Part shown: positions 1 to 11,420 of the stretch, one piece after another | How the letters are laid out: each line of letters starts with the position of its first letter | Numbering within the stretch: position 1 is the stretch's first letter | Assembly: GCF_000001735.4 (NCBI RefSeq) | Contig: NC_003074.8 | Coordinates: 11,842,101-11,906,100, forward strand | Direction: 5' to 3' | Origin: Arabidopsis thaliana | Lineage: Eukaryota; Streptophyta; Magnoliopsida; Brassicales; Brassicaceae | DNA length: 64,000 bases | The notes under the pieces: model-generated | What the model saw: only the letters and a program-made list of their open reading frames with translations | The model's database searches: none | Told to the model about the DNA's origin: nothing | Position numbers and translations under genes: made by a program

Positions 1-151
1 GGTTTATCCCCGCAGATACTTCAAACCATATTTCTCAAGGTTCTATTTGTTACTTCGGTTTGCCCGTCGGTTTGCGGATGAGCTATAGAACTTTGGTTAA
101 GAGCTGTTCTAAACATCCTCCATAGAGTAATTAAGAAATGACTTAGAAACT

Positions 152-475
152 TTATGTCCCTATCCAAAGTGATCGACTAGGAACCCCTTGAAGGCGCAAC
201 ACTTCCTTGAAAAACAGCTTGGCCATGTTGGATGCATCAGCGGTCTTCTTGCATGCAATAAAATGTGTCATCTTGGAAAATCTGTTAACTACCACAAATA
301 GAGAATCCACACGCCGTTGTGTACATGGCAATCCTAACACAAAATCCATAGCTAAATCTTGCCAAATACCATCAAGAAGAGGTAAAAGCATACAGAGACC
401 AATATTTTGAGATTGACGTTTTGACTTCAGACATGTATAACACCTTTTGACAATAGCTCCATCGTCTCTTCTCAA
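152..475 (-). pseudogene. Integrase fragment
   Basis: The 107-codon stretch begins in the HHCC zinc finger (CYTCLKSK) and continues into the catalytic core ([25 protein letters not shown], then LQGVPSR). The first catalytic aspartate is in MDF. The frame is lost before the second aspartate motif. The 151 bases to the window start continue the element (VTDRD-side sequence) in other frames. Confidence 0.75.
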
Positions 476-633
476 ATGTAGCCAAAATATATCTCTCCCA
501 TATTAGCAATGTTTCTACGTAAATGCCCACTAATACCACCCCCATGAGAATCTTGGATCAACTTCTCTCTTAGTGATGAGCAAGAAATGCACAATCGATC
601 TCCTTTGAACAAGTAGCCTTCTCGGACATGAAA

Positions 634-1900
634 CTATGCAGAAGGATGCTTCTCGTTGCACTTGGCCCAAAGTTCCTTGAATTCAACATCATTTTCATAC
701 AACTCCTTCATAAACTCAAAGCCCAAAATCTCTTGTGTTAAAGTAAGTAGCAATGACGCTCTCCTACTCAATGCATGTGTCACCTTATTAGGTGCGCCTG
801 ACTTATGCTCGATTATAAAAGGGAATTTCTGCAGAAAACTTATCCAACGAGCGTGCATTTTGTTTATCACCTTTTGGCTGTGAAAAAACTTCAAAGCTTG
901 GTGGTCAGTGAAGAAAATGAACTCTCTCTGAATCAAATAATGCTCCCACTGCCTTAGAGCTCTAAATACTGTATAGAAGTTTTGATCATAGGTACTCCAT
1001 TTCTGTCAAGCTTCACTCAATTTCTCACTGAAAAAAGCCACTAGTCATTTTTCTTAGGGCAGGACAACCCGTACTCCCACTCCACTAGCATCACATTCAA
1101 CTTGAAACACTTTATCAAAATCGTGTAATGCTAGAACTGGTGAAGTACAAAGCTTCTTTTAAATAAATCAAAACTTTTCTCTTACTTGAAACCCCAATGA
1201 GACGTTCCTTTCTTCAAACACTCAGTAATAGGAGAAGTAATAGTACTAAAATCTCTTATAAATCTCCTATAGAAGGTAGCAAAACCATGAAAGCTGTGTA
1301 CCTCACAGACTGATTTTTGGGCAGGCCAATCCCTAATTGCTTTTACTTTATCTTTTCCAACAACAAAGCCCAAAAATAATAACTTATTAGTGAATGTACA
1401 CTTTTCGGATTGATGTACAATTTATTCCCTTCTAAAACCTTTAACACATGTCTCACATGCTCCAAATATTCTTCTTTGGTTTTACAATAAATCAGAGATC
1501 ATCGAAATAAACCATTACAAAAGAACCTGTAAACGGACAAAGAATTTGATTCATAAGTCGCATGAAGGTATTAGGGGCTTTTGACAGTCCAAAGGGCATT
1601 ACCAGCCACTCGTACAGTCCATCTTTTCTCTTGCAAGCTGTCTTCTATTCATCCCCATGTCTAATTCGTATATGATTGTATCCATTGTGAAGATCTATCT
1701 TGGAAAAGACCTTAGAACCACTTAACTCGTCAAGTTGTAGTCCAATCGAGGAATTGGGAAATGATACTTGATAGTTATTTTGTTTATGGCTCTACTATCT
1801 ACACACATCCGCCATTGATTACCTTTCTTAGGAACAAGGTGGACTAGTACTGGCCCAAGGATTCATACTCTCATGAATGAACCATTTCTTCAGCAGATCT
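634..1900 (-). pseudogene. Reverse transcriptase and RNase H remnant
   Basis: The RT end and connection region are seen at 1182-1373 ([18 protein letters not shown], the standard gypsy FLGLA.YYRRFI motif). Upstream, 1400-1900 gives further RT segments in shifting frames. RNase H follows at 634-936 with [11 protein letters not shown] and [12 protein letters not shown], ending [10 protein letters not shown] (usually KVADALSRR). Multiple frame changes show this is a pseudogene. Confidence 0.75.
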
Positions 1901-2115
1901 TTAATTTATTCCCTCAATATCTCTTTTGCCCTTAGGACTCATACGGTAACGAAGAAGATTCGGTAATCTTGATCTCGGAATAAGATCAATATGATGCTCA
2001 ATGTTGCACATAGGAGGCAATTCCTATGGTAGCTCATCTGCAATCAATTCCTTGAAATCTTTTAGGACTTCTAGTATATCTGTTGGAATTGTTTTGTCTT
2101 CTTTTATAGCACTCA

Positions 2116-2577
2116 TCAGCCTTTAATCACCACTAGACATATACATTGAGTTTCCTTAATTGCTTCATCAAGCTCTTTTTCACTTTGTGTCACAATCAAG
2201 AAGTTAGAATTTTTCTTCACTAGATTCTGATCAAAGTGTGAAACAGGAGCCATAGTGATCTTTTGTCCATTCCATGTAAACATTAAAACGTTGTCCTTTC
2301 CTCGATACGTAATATCATTATCGTATTGCCAAGGACGACCAAATATGATGTGACAAACATCCAAGTTGAGAACATCACAAAGAACCTCTTCTATGTAATG
2401 CTTACCAATGGAGATTGGAACTTTATAAGACAGTGATACACGAAATTGAGAGCCTTTACTAACCCATCCTAAGGAATATGGCTTTTCATGTAACGTTGTT
2501 GGTAACTTCATGAATTCCACCAGTTTCTGAGAAACTAAGTTTTCACTGCTACCATTATCCACAATCAAGTTACACAC
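2116..2577 (-). pseudogene. Retropepsin (protease) remnant
   Basis: A 153-codon open stretch carries the gypsy protease signature: LIVDNGSSENLVS, where the catalytic DSG/DTG appears as DNG, and later CHIIFGRPWQYD, the ILGRPW flap-end motif. The change of the catalytic triplet's middle residue from S/T to N would be expected to harm activity. It lies between the zinc knuckle and RT, as expected. Confidence 0.75.
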
Positions 2578-2602
2578 TTTGTCGTTAATATATTATCGTG
2601 TT

Positions 2603-2821
2603 CTAAACAAATTCTTCCTTAGATGATAATAAGATCCTTTGAAGTACAAAATTTATCATCTCATTTGATTCTTCTTCACCAAATTCAACCCATGCATACT
2701 CATCTGCCTCTTCAAGTTCTTCTTCTCCCTCTAGAAAAGCTACAGTTCTCCTACTAGGACAAACATTCGATTTGCGTCCTTGTCCTTGACAACGGAAACA
2801 CTTATCGATGGATGGTCTCAC
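2603..2821 (-). pseudogene. gag zinc knuckle and acidic linker
   Basis: The translated piece contains CFRCQGQGRKSNVCPSRR, a CCHC-type knuckle with the histidine replaced (CxxC, then KSNVC, where GH is expected). An acidic stretch follows (EGEEELEEADEYAW), typical of the linker between nucleocapsid and protease in chromoviruses. The lost histidine and flanking stops indicate decay. Confidence 0.65.
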
Positions 2822-3049
2822 ATAAGTGTTATTTTGCTTCTAGATTGATGTTTTTTTTTTTCTTCTGAGCATTATTATAACCATTGTTAGAACTATCAGA
2901 TCCTTTGTTACCAATGTTAGCATCCCTTGTCACTATAGTCTTCTCCTTATCTCTTGTTGCTTCACAATTATTTTGGGGGTGAGTATCTTCTAAACTAAGT
3001 AAAATTACGGGACGATTTTTCCATTAACTCAACTTTCAAAGCTAGAACA

Positions 3050-3429
3050 GAAGTTTCTTGCAGAGTCCACACAATTTGCAAGCCCATCTTCTTCTGTATA
3101 GAACTCTTTAATCCACTGATGTACCTTGCCACTTTCTGATTTTCTGTCTCCCCTAGATCATTAGGCTAAGAAAATCGCAGGAACTCCACAGTATACTTTT
3201 TCACGGTCCTTTTTCCTTGAACATATTCAGTATACATATTATAGAGAATCTGTTCATAGTCCTCCAACAAGAACCTTTCCATTATGAGCTGTTTCATACG
3301 CCTCCATGTCCTCACCGCCCCTTTTATTTGTCTTTGTATCTGAACAACAAGTTTATCCCACCACATAGCAGCAATATTCTTTAATCTGATTGCTACCATC
3401 TTAACTTGCTTGTTTTCAGGGACGCCCAT
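3050..3429 (-). pseudogene. gag remnant of the gypsy element
   Basis: The longest open piece (3166-3429) reads as a retrotransposon gag core with IAAMWWDKL followed by W...MKQLIMERFL and ending near YTVEFLRFS. This is the usual W..L / F...F pattern of gypsy capsid. The continuation to about 3050 (translated ARYISGLK...) is in another frame. A complete gag of this type would be about 300-400 codons; only fragments stay open here. Confidence 0.7.
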
Positions 3430-3698
3430 AACTTCAAATAACCTATAAACGTTGATTTGCCAATGTAGAAAATCCTAAACTCCAATAGTACCATAGAACA
3501 ATGGAATGTCAGCCTATACACGGTAATCATGATTATTCTGTCAATTCCTTCGCTCAACTCTAATCATGGAATCACCATATGATTGGTCATAGCAGTTAGA
3601 GCCATGGTAACAGCCTTGATCAAGTCCTGAAGGTCTGCTTTCGTCAATGATTGATCTGCCATAGTTGATCAAGCTTGAAAAGAGACTATAGAAAGCAT

Positions 3699-3710
3699 GC
3701 TCTGATACCA
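3699..3710 (-). other. Primer binding site (initiator tRNA-Met type)
   Basis: On the minus strand the sequence is TGGTATCAGAGC, the standard plant retrotransposon primer site complementary to the 3' end of initiator tRNA-Met. It starts two bases inside the LTR boundary. Confidence 0.85.
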
Positions 3711-3712
3711 CT

Positions 3713-3997
3713 TGATGCAGTTGGAATCCCTTGGAATAGCAAGCACTATGCCTAGATAGAAATCAAGTTCGGAAGCATCAAACTTGAAGGGTTGAAACTT
3801 TAAAAATCCACCAGATTAGAGAAAAAATCTATGACTTTATTAATTAGAATGATAAAACGTGTCTAGAAAATAACTTAGGGTCTCTCTATATATAGAGTAG
3901 AAACCAAAACATAAATTAGAAAACTCTATGCAAAGTAGTAAGTTTGAAATAAGGAAGTATAAAAAAAATTAAAACTGCTAAATCTCTCCTACATCAC
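3713..3997 (-). repeat. 5' LTR of the minus-strand gypsy element
   Basis: The LTR is 285 bp and is bounded by the 5-bp inverted termini TGATG and CATCA. It lies two bases from the primer binding site at 3699-3710. A TATA-like palindrome (ctctatatatagag, 3884-3897) sits in the middle, as expected for a U3 promoter. The partner LTR is outside the window, so boundaries rest on termini and primer-site spacing only. Confidence 0.75.
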
Positions 3998-5295
3998 CTA
4001 GGGAAGTCAATCGATGAAACAAAGTTAGTGAAGAAGCTCCTTAATAGTCTACCACGAGCCAAGTATATTCAAATCATAGCATCACTTGAATAAATCTTAG
4101 ATCTCAACAAAGCCATTTCAAAGATATAGTGGGACGAATAAAAACTTACGAGGAGCGTATACTTGACGAGGAAGGTAACATTGAGACTTTGGGAAACCTA
4201 CTTTTCTCAAGTATGAATTCACAAGATAGGCTACAAAGAAAGCCGTGGCAGATTCAACATACAAGATCGATCAAAGGAAAAGACGGATCAACCCGATGTG
4301 TTGTGTTTTTGATGTGTTAAAATGGGACACTTTGCTTCGGTGTGTCTTGAGAGAAAACATAAATTTCAAGAGGTAAACAAGGTTGAAACACAAGAATCGG
4401 ATGCGGATCTCTACATGCATGAATTTTTGTTTCCTAATGAAAAAAATATATTGCCAAAAGAGTACAAGAAAGAAAAAGCAGAAGATGAAATATAGTACTA
4501 AGATAATGGTGAGCTAAACGAAGTTAGACCATTCTTCTCGGAGCTAAACAAAAACGTCAAACAGAAGGTGAAATTTGGAGATGGACCTTGTGTTAACATC
4601 GACGGTAAAAGGTCAATTCTCTTCAAAGGAAAAATTAGAGAACAAAAAACTCTTAACCGATATCTACTTCATCCAGAGCTAAAGAGTAACACACTAAGCT
4701 TGGGAAAAACAACTTAACAGGTTAGGATGTTAGAATAAGACACAACCACCTAACATTACGAGAACCAAAGATCAATCTCAACATTGGAAAGTCGGTTTGC
4801 TTGCACTCAACGATCGAAGAAGAAACATGGAGATGGCATGCAAGACTTGGTTATATAAGCTTCAGAACAGTCAAGACTATGTCAACTCGTGAGATAGTTC
4901 ACGGCATACCCAAGATTAATTGTGAGAAGAAACTCTGCAGGTCATGTTTGGTTGAAAAACAAACTCATCAATCGTTTTCGAAAGCTACACAATACCGGTC
5001 CACACGAACGTTGGAACTACTTTATGCGGACTTGTGCGGCCCTATAACACTAGTTACCTTACTTTTATCAGGTATATCTTTGTAATCATTGACGATTACA
5101 CAAGATACATGAGGACGATTCTACTAAAAAGAGAAAAGTGAGGCGTTTGAAAAACGAAAGTCGTTTAAAGCTCTTGTCGAAAAGGATCTTGAAAACGAAA
5201 TCATGACAATGCGTACAGATAGAGGAGGGGAGTTCACCTCACAAGAGTTCCAAGGATTCTGTGACAAGAATGGGATCAAGCGGTACTTGACGACT
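3998..5295 (+). pseudogene. Ty1/copia polyprotein fragment (gag, zinc knuckle, GAG-pre-integrase, integrase start)
   Basis: The plus-strand translation gives a UBN2/copia gag end (VKKLLNSLPRAKY, then IIASLE followed by a stop where Q is expected), then a zinc knuckle in a shifted frame (CFDV..MGHFASVCLE). A GAG-pre-integrase domain follows at 4801-5085 (WRWHARLGYIS, LCRSCLVEKQ, ELLYADLCGPI). Integrase core pieces come last (DDYTRY, then MRTDRGGEF and the YL end at about 5290). No LTR, RT or RNase H is present. At least four frameshifts or stops are visible, including CAA to TAA. Confidence 0.8.
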
Positions 5296-5419
5296 CTTAT
5301 ATTAATCATCTCCTTGGTTGAGTTGTAATAATAAGAAAAAAGAGAAAACTTGTTTAGTTTTGAGAGAACTCTCAAAACATCAATAAAGAGAGTTATCTTA
5401 TATAATAAAGAGAGGTTTA

Positions 5420-6118
5420 TTTTCTCTAAAAATAATTTATCTTTCAACCGAAGATCAAATAATTTTTCTCTAAAATAACTTCGAGATATAAAAAATGTAT
5501 GAGTAGATTATAGTATGTGTATGTTGACAATATGATAATTTGTTTATTTGTTTTAAAAAAATTTGGCTCTCACATAATCGATTAAATGTTTATTTGTGTA
5601 AAAAACATTTTTGTAAAAAGTTACGTATATCTTGAAAGAAAACAAACAATATAACTGACCATATAACTTAAGTCATAAATATCATTTACAATATAATAAA
5701 TTGAATGAAAAAACAATATAATAAAGTAAGGTTTCTTCAAACTTGTGCTCTAAAAATCTGACAAGTGGCGCTCTATAAATTCGACATGTGTCATTCTTCT
5801 GAATTAAAGAATGAAATAATTTTTCTCTAAAACTAATTTATCTTTCAACCAAAGATCAAATAATTTTTCTCTAAAATAACTTCAAGATATAAAAAATGTA
5901 TGAGTAGATTATAGTATGTGTATGTTGACAATATGATAATTTGTTTATTTGTTTTAAAAAAATTTGGCTCTCACATAATCGATTAAATGTTTATTTGTGT
6001 AAAAAAACTTTTTGTAAAAAGTTACGTATATCTTGAAAGAAAACAAACAACATAACTGACCATATAACTTAAGTCATAAATATCATTTACAATATAATAA
6101 ATTGAATGAAAAAAACAA
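5420..6118 (+). repeat. Tandem duplication of a ~400-bp AT-rich segment
   Basis: About 290 bases starting with the aataatttatctttcaacc segment at 5431 recur at 5832, an offset of about 401 bp, with only a few differences. The non-duplicated joint (5715-5820) contains gacaagtggcgctc and gacatgtgtca, similar to sequence just inside other Helitron 5' ends in this window. This suggests the left end of the Helitron was duplicated. Confidence 0.8.
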
Positions 6119-7246
6119 TGAATTACTCACACTACATTTCAGTTATGTTGTGAGGTTAATATTCTATTTAATGACACAGGTGATATCACGTTTTATTTTA
6201 TTTATTATGTCTAACTATTGCAGTTTTTTTTTTAGTCAACTAAACTGTTCTATTTCATAAATCAAAGCAGGTACATTACACAAACATAATTATCATTTAT
6301 GTAATTATGATCATGATTTCAGTATTTAGTATCATATTAAATATCATTTTTAATGTAACCCTTCACCTTATAAAATGCAAGACGCTGCATGTCAGTTTTT
6401 TTAAGCGGGTTTCTCTGCATGTCAGTTAATTAACGCTTGAGGTTGAAGCTTCATTCTTTCTATAGGAAGAAAATAAAAACGTGCATGGTAAATTTTATAT
6501 TTTTCCTGATACCTGAAACATCGAAATAATATTTTGTGGTCTGTTAAGTCTTTCCACATAATTAAATTGAAAGTAGAGAGAAAAAGAGACAAAACACGAA
6601 CCATATGAGTATGATGGATTGGAGAAACCAAAGAATGGTAATCTCAAAGGTTTGCTTCGTCCTCTGTATTATGTTGTTTTTTATTTTTCTCATTTTCACC
6701 AAATAAATGAACTAAAATCAAGTTAATTTTCCTCTCTCATTTTTATAATTTTTAATATCTGTTTTATGTAGCCTTTGAATCGTCCAAATGTGGTGATACT
6801 GATTCACACTTTGTTACTTCTCTTCATTATAGCATGTTTCATGTGTTTTTGCTTATACATCCTTTTATAGGTGCAATGGTAGATACAAAGTGGCTTAAGA
6901 ATTATTACACTAAGAATTTCTTAGCAACTATTACACTGAGAATTTCTGTTCATGATGAAGGTAGTAGGTAGGCAAATCATATATGTGTTGCTCGATGCTC
7001 ATATGTGGTCTATATCTTATTTAATTATTAATGTCATGATTCTAATTTTTTTCTCCGACTATTTGTGTTTTAACTATTCTAGTCACAACCATAGTTAAAG
7101 TTTCAAAGTTTAGTAAATGGTTTCAAAGGCTTTTAACTTCACTTTAGTTGTTCGACATGCGAACCCGTTGTCTTATACCTCTCTTCAACCTGCTATTTTT
7201 TGAACATGTACAATATTTTAATAGAGGATATAAACATAGTATTAAT

Positions 7247-7247
<1 letters not shown>

Positions 7248-7302
<55 letters not shown>
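7248..7302. repeat. (TA)n microsatellite
   Basis: An uninterrupted run of about 27 TA units in AT-rich DNA inside the Helitron candidate. Confidence 0.95.
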
Positions 7303-7305
<3 letters not shown>

Positions 7306-7760
7306 ACTAAATATCTTTTTAAAAATTCTTTTATGTGACATTTTTGTAGGTTTTAAAATAAATAGGTTGAGTCAAATTTTGGAGTATATACATAAGTGAA
7401 TATGTGAAAGGTGGATTTCCTTTATAAATGACTTGATGAAAAATGTCTAAGGTACCTTCTCACTTTTACATGAGAAACAAGGTATTGTTTACCTTCATTT
7501 TCTACTTATTCTTCATGTTTTGAAGTTGACAAATGGTTTATAATGTTTATTTTGTCAAGTTGCTAAAATTCATATTATTCTTTAAAATTATTTTAGTTTT
7601 TAAATGAAAAATACCAAAAGTGAGTACTCAACCAAATGATAAACATATATAGCCAAATGTTTATTAGATCCATATGATATTTCCTGGTTGGTCCTGCTTA
7701 ATATATTCACTTTTTTATTTTAATATGTGGTTACTTCTTTAATTTCCGTCTTTTTCATTT

Positions 7761-8083
7761 TATTTTTTTTTGTCAAACAAACTTGCATTAAACTAAAACC
7801 TCAAAAGAGGAAGGTTCATACAAATTGAAATAGAGATTACATAAAGGGACATAGGATAAAAGCTCCATGAGTTTTCCAAAGAGGTGCTAGACTTGAAGAA
7901 GCTTGTAAAGTTTGAAAAATCTGTTGAAGCCAAGATGGATTCGACCATGGAGACGTACTCCGCGAAATCCTCGACCATTGAATGGTCATAAACGGCATGA
8001 GCAAAAAACGCATACTTGCCTTTGATAAAGTGTTCCACAAAGGAGGCTGAGACTTGGATAAAACCTCTTAAACTTATAAAGTG
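7761..8083 (-). mobile_element. Poly(A)-tailed retroposon fragment (LINE-like 3' end)
   Basis: The segment is flanked by a 17-bp direct repeat, ttccgtctttttcattt (7744-7760) and ttccgtctctttcattt (8084-8100), with one mismatch. On the minus strand it ends in a poly(A) tract (plus-strand T run at 7762-7771). It contains an open frame with no family I recognise. Direct repeats of this length plus a terminal A tract indicate target-primed reverse transcription, so it is a 5'-truncated LINE or a LINE-mobilised transcript. The pre-tail sequence TTTAATGCAAGTTTGTTTGAC resembles plant LINE 3' ends from memory; this is not checked. Confidence 0.7.
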
Positions 8084-9212
8084 TTCCGTCTCTTTCATTT
8101 AATTTATAGTTTTAATATACAAACATTGTTCCTATTTGTACACATTTAATTTATTATTGGTCATGTCATAAAAAGTTTGATCTTTGCAAATTTAGATAAA
8201 ATCTTATGTACTAAATAGTAACTTATAACTCATTTTACTAACCATAGTAGTTGAAAGAATGCTTATCTTTTACTTATCATGCTAAATTTACACTATATTT
8301 TATTTCTTAAGTTTTATAGTGACCATAATAATTCCTCTTTTGATGCATTTGTTGGCAAATGAGGTAATCTATAAAGATATTACATGGATGAAGATAATAT
8401 AGAGCCTAGGAGATTTGATGAATGATGAAACTATACAAAATATATAATCTTCATTGAGATCATTGGTGGGAAATTCTGTTAATTGAAATTAATTTCTATG
8501 TTGTTACATTGTACTTTCAAATTTAAATTTACTTTATTTTTCAACCGAATTATAGTGTCTTTCCTTCAATATTTGATTATGTGCATCGAAATAATTTTGA
8601 ACTTTTTAATTAAAAATCATGTGTATATAGTAAATCATTAGTAAATAAATTCAATACTTTCTTACCATATTGTTCAATGATGGAAGAAATAGTAAATAAT
8701 TTGAATATTAATTGTATAAAGCACTTAGAGTTCTTTTGATTAATATCAATTAGTATCAATATATCAATATTTATATATGTTAATTTTACTAATTAATCAA
8801 GACTTTATCAATCTCACAACTTCAAATCTATTAACTATTTTACAATTTACAGACATACTATAATCAATATGATATAAACAATTATGAATTCTTTTAGTCA
8901 GAGAAATATTGCATATCATTTTCATATATATTTAAATAAAGCACAAGGCTTATCTTGTATATCAATATTATAATTTATTTCTTTTGATCAATTTGATAAT
9001 TTTAAATTTTAAAATACCAAAAATAATTTTAGATTAAAATTCATAAACTAAATAATTAGTTTAAAACTAAAATATCATAGTCACAATATTTATGATAATT
9101 TTTATTAAATGTATTATAAAATAATTTAATATTATATCAATATATATATTAGTTATAGACATATATTTCACTACATTCATTTCACCCACACATCGCGTGG
9201 GTCATTTTCTAG

Positions 9213-9824
9213 TTCTTTATATAAGCTTGTTCGATTCTTCTTTAGTTCATATCAAAACACATTTGGTTAATATTTCTCAATACTATTACCGGTGAATGTC
9301 GACTAACAAACATGTGAATATATGTATTTGCTGTAAAAACACTGAAGTTTTGGAGTACTGAAGTTACGAGCGAAGAATGACATTGCTAAAAACATGTTAC
9401 TTACTGTAAAACGTCATAAACTCATACCAAAAGTTTACCATATTATTTTTAAATTACATTAGAAGTCTACAATTCAATTTTTGTTGAAAAGGTTATAGAG
9501 TGTCCATGATAATTTTTCAAAGTAGTTTGAGAAACATATGTATTTGAGAAAAAAATATATGTACATATATAAACTGTATGGTTGTGATACAGTGTCTCGA
9601 TCGTCTTCTCTTATACGTTGGGCTTTGCGTTTCTGCGTTGTTAGTTGGACATTTGGTTTTAAAAAAAAAATAGAGACCAGAGAAAGGTGATTTGCAAAAA
9701 TAACCATGTTTACAAAATGGTGTCATATAGATTTGATCTGATATAGATAATATTTTTGATGTAAATTATTATCACTTAAGATGATATATGTAGAAGTAAA
9801 ATCAAATTTATTATGATGAAAATA
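9213..9824. other. AT-rich intergenic DNA, no gene seen
   Basis: Between the Helitron end and the TRIM there are only short unsupported open frames. I see no recognisable motif. Confidence 0.6.
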
Positions 9825-10178
9825 TGTACCATCCCGGTTTCAGAAATACGGTGATGTATGTGGAGAGGTTTAAAAGAATTGATTTGGCCACATTTCACCA
9901 AAGTGCACTTTTCTTTTTGGTTAAACGTCGTTAGAAAACTCCACAGTTAAACGTGTTTGGGCACCAATAATTTCAGAATGGGTGTGCTTCTGGAATGTAA
10001 TTGTCGGAACCATGTGAGTGAGGACAAAGCATAGGGAAAGATCATGTGGTAGTTTGTAGGATCGGTAAACAAGTTTTCCAAGCCTCCTGGACATAGCAGA
10101 CTGACCGTCGGACAAGGGTGGGCTCACATGCCCGAGAGAGAACGAGGGCACATTAGTAAGGACGGTCGGGATGTTACA
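9825..10178 (+). repeat. TRIM left LTR
   Basis: This is the 354-bp left repeat of the TRIM. It shares long blocks with the right repeat, for example the segments around gtgaggacaaagcat and agatcatgtggt. The two copies have visibly diverged (several substitutions per 50 bases), so the insertion is not recent. Confidence 0.9.
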
Positions 10179-10180
10179 AG

Positions 10181-10192
10181 TGGTATCAGAGC
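10181..10192 (+). other. TRIM primer binding site
   Basis: TGGTATCAGAGC, complementary to initiator tRNA-Met, two bases downstream of the left LTR. Confidence 0.9.
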
Positions 10193-10288
10193 TAAACTAA
10201 GACAAGTATGGGATCAAGAGGGCTCACACTGTCGGGGTGACAATCTTGGTGTGCAATGAGGATGTTGCGTTTGGTTAGTGGGATGAAT

Positions 10289-10640
10289 TGTAACACCACA
10301 GTCTCAGAAATATGGTACCGCACGCATATATATTTAAAAGAATTGATTTACCTACTTGTATTACCAAACTGCTCTTATCATTTTGGCTAAACGCGCTGAA
10401 AGAAATCCATTGTTAAAGGTGCTTGGGCTGGAGTAATTTTAGGATGTGTGACCTTCCGACAAGTGATTGTCGGAACCATGCGAGTGAGGACAAAGCATGG
10501 AGAAAGATCATGTGGTGATTTGTAGAGTCGGTAAACAAATATTAAAGTCTGCTGGACGTAGCAGACCGACCATCGGGCAAGGATGGACAGAGTGTCCAAA
10601 AGAGGACCTGGGACCCTAGTAAGGACTGTCGGGCGTTACA
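10289..10640 (+). repeat. TRIM right LTR
   Basis: This 352-bp repeat starts TGTAACACC and ends GGCGTTACA. It is followed directly by the AAATA target duplication. It is preceded by a weak purine tract (gtgggatgaa). Confidence 0.9.
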
Positions 10641-10645
10641 AAATA

Positions 10646-11040
10646 GATAGTTAAACTGTATTGCAAAATTGAATGTATAAGATAGAAAACTGTATTTTTC
10701 TAAATACTATATTAAATATAGAAAAAGCGTATGGGCTATTATTTAGAATTCAAAAATCATTAAAAGAATGTGTGTGTAGAATTAAAATGTATAAAAAATA
10801 TAATACATAAGACTTAAGTTTTGTTTAAAACAAAAATTATTCAATTAAATATCTAGAAAAATTTATAGATTACTATTTTACTATTCTCAATTCAAATACT
10901 ATCCATAAACATTTACATTTATATCTTACACCTGTCTATTTAGGTTGGCATTATCTAGTATGATATAAAATTATGTTGTAGGATATTTGAGGTTTTCATC
11001 CTTTTTAATATATAGATTTTATTATTATTATTATGAGCGT
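10646..11040. other. AT-rich spacer
   Basis: No open frame, RNA gene or repeat boundary could be recognised between the TRIM and the Athila-like element. Confidence 0.6.
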
Positions 11041-11366
11041 TGATATACCTCTATTTTTTACTGCTTTTAGCTATGATTGAGGTATAGGTTATAAAGTCTA
11101 TTTGTTATTCCTAAAGTCTTTTCTAGTCATTTTCAGGTTTTTACATGTTTGGGATGCATTTGGAGTTTATGGATCATTATGGAGGAAAACAGAGAACTTA
11201 TGCTGCAGAAGAAATCCGGAGACCAAAAAATCACGAAGGTGTCGAGCGACACCAATACCTGACGACAATTAAAATACGCAACTTGTTGAAGTTTTGAAGA
11301 TTTCTAAATTTGTCCCAGAACGTTTCCTTATTTTTAAAGAAATCCCTGCACGTTTTAGGACATATA

Positions 11367-11420
<54 letters not shown>

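Larger units (their letters stand above)
1..3997 (-). mobile_element. Ty3/gypsy retrotransposon (chromovirus, probably Reina-like), 3' part outside window
   Basis: Read on the minus strand, this stretch has the order LTR (3997-3713), primer binding site, gag, zinc knuckle, protease, RT, RNase H, integrase; it runs off the window inside integrase, so the 3' LTR is not seen. The gag-to-integrase order is that of Ty3/gypsy. The integrase core wording (MDFVLGLP, then VVVNRFSKM) and the initiator tRNA-Met primer site resemble Reina-type chromoviruses, which is an inference. Every domain is broken by stops and frameshifts, so the copy is dead. It abuts a copia fragment directly at 3998, so one of the two was probably truncated by rearrangement. 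Confidence 0.85.
5396..9212 (+). mobile_element. Candidate non-autonomous Helitron
   Basis: The right end is strong: a hairpin (acccac...gtgggt, 9184-9202), a 6-nt spacer and CTAG (9209-9212) followed by T, the Helitron 3' signature. The proposed left end is TC at 5396 preceded by A, starting TCTTATATAATAAAGAGAGG, an AT-rich start also seen at 5692 and 20208. The A|TC...CTAG|T arrangement fits Helitron insertion between A and T. No Rep/helicase ORF is present. Most of the interior is AT-rich non-coding DNA with a retroposon (7761-8083) and a TA microsatellite. The left boundary is less certain than the right. Confidence 0.55.
9825..10640 (+). mobile_element. Complete TRIM retrotransposon (816 bp)
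   Basis: Two direct repeats of 354 and 352 bp, each starting TGTA and ending GTTACA, flank an internal part of only 110 bp. A tRNA-Met primer site (10181-10192) sits two bases after the first repeat. The element is bordered by identical 5-bp duplications AAATA (9820-9824 and 10641-10645). No protein is encoded. This is the architecture of a terminal-repeat retrotransposon in miniature, which must borrow its machinery. The LTR termini TGTAACACC resemble those of the longer solo LTR at 54011, so a parent family may be present nearby (inference). Confidence 0.92.

Noticed and set aside
9921..10599. Two similar minus-strand open frames of 76 and 70 codons
   Set aside because: They are the same position in the two TRIM LTRs, contain no recognised motif and lie antisense to an element with no coding capacity.
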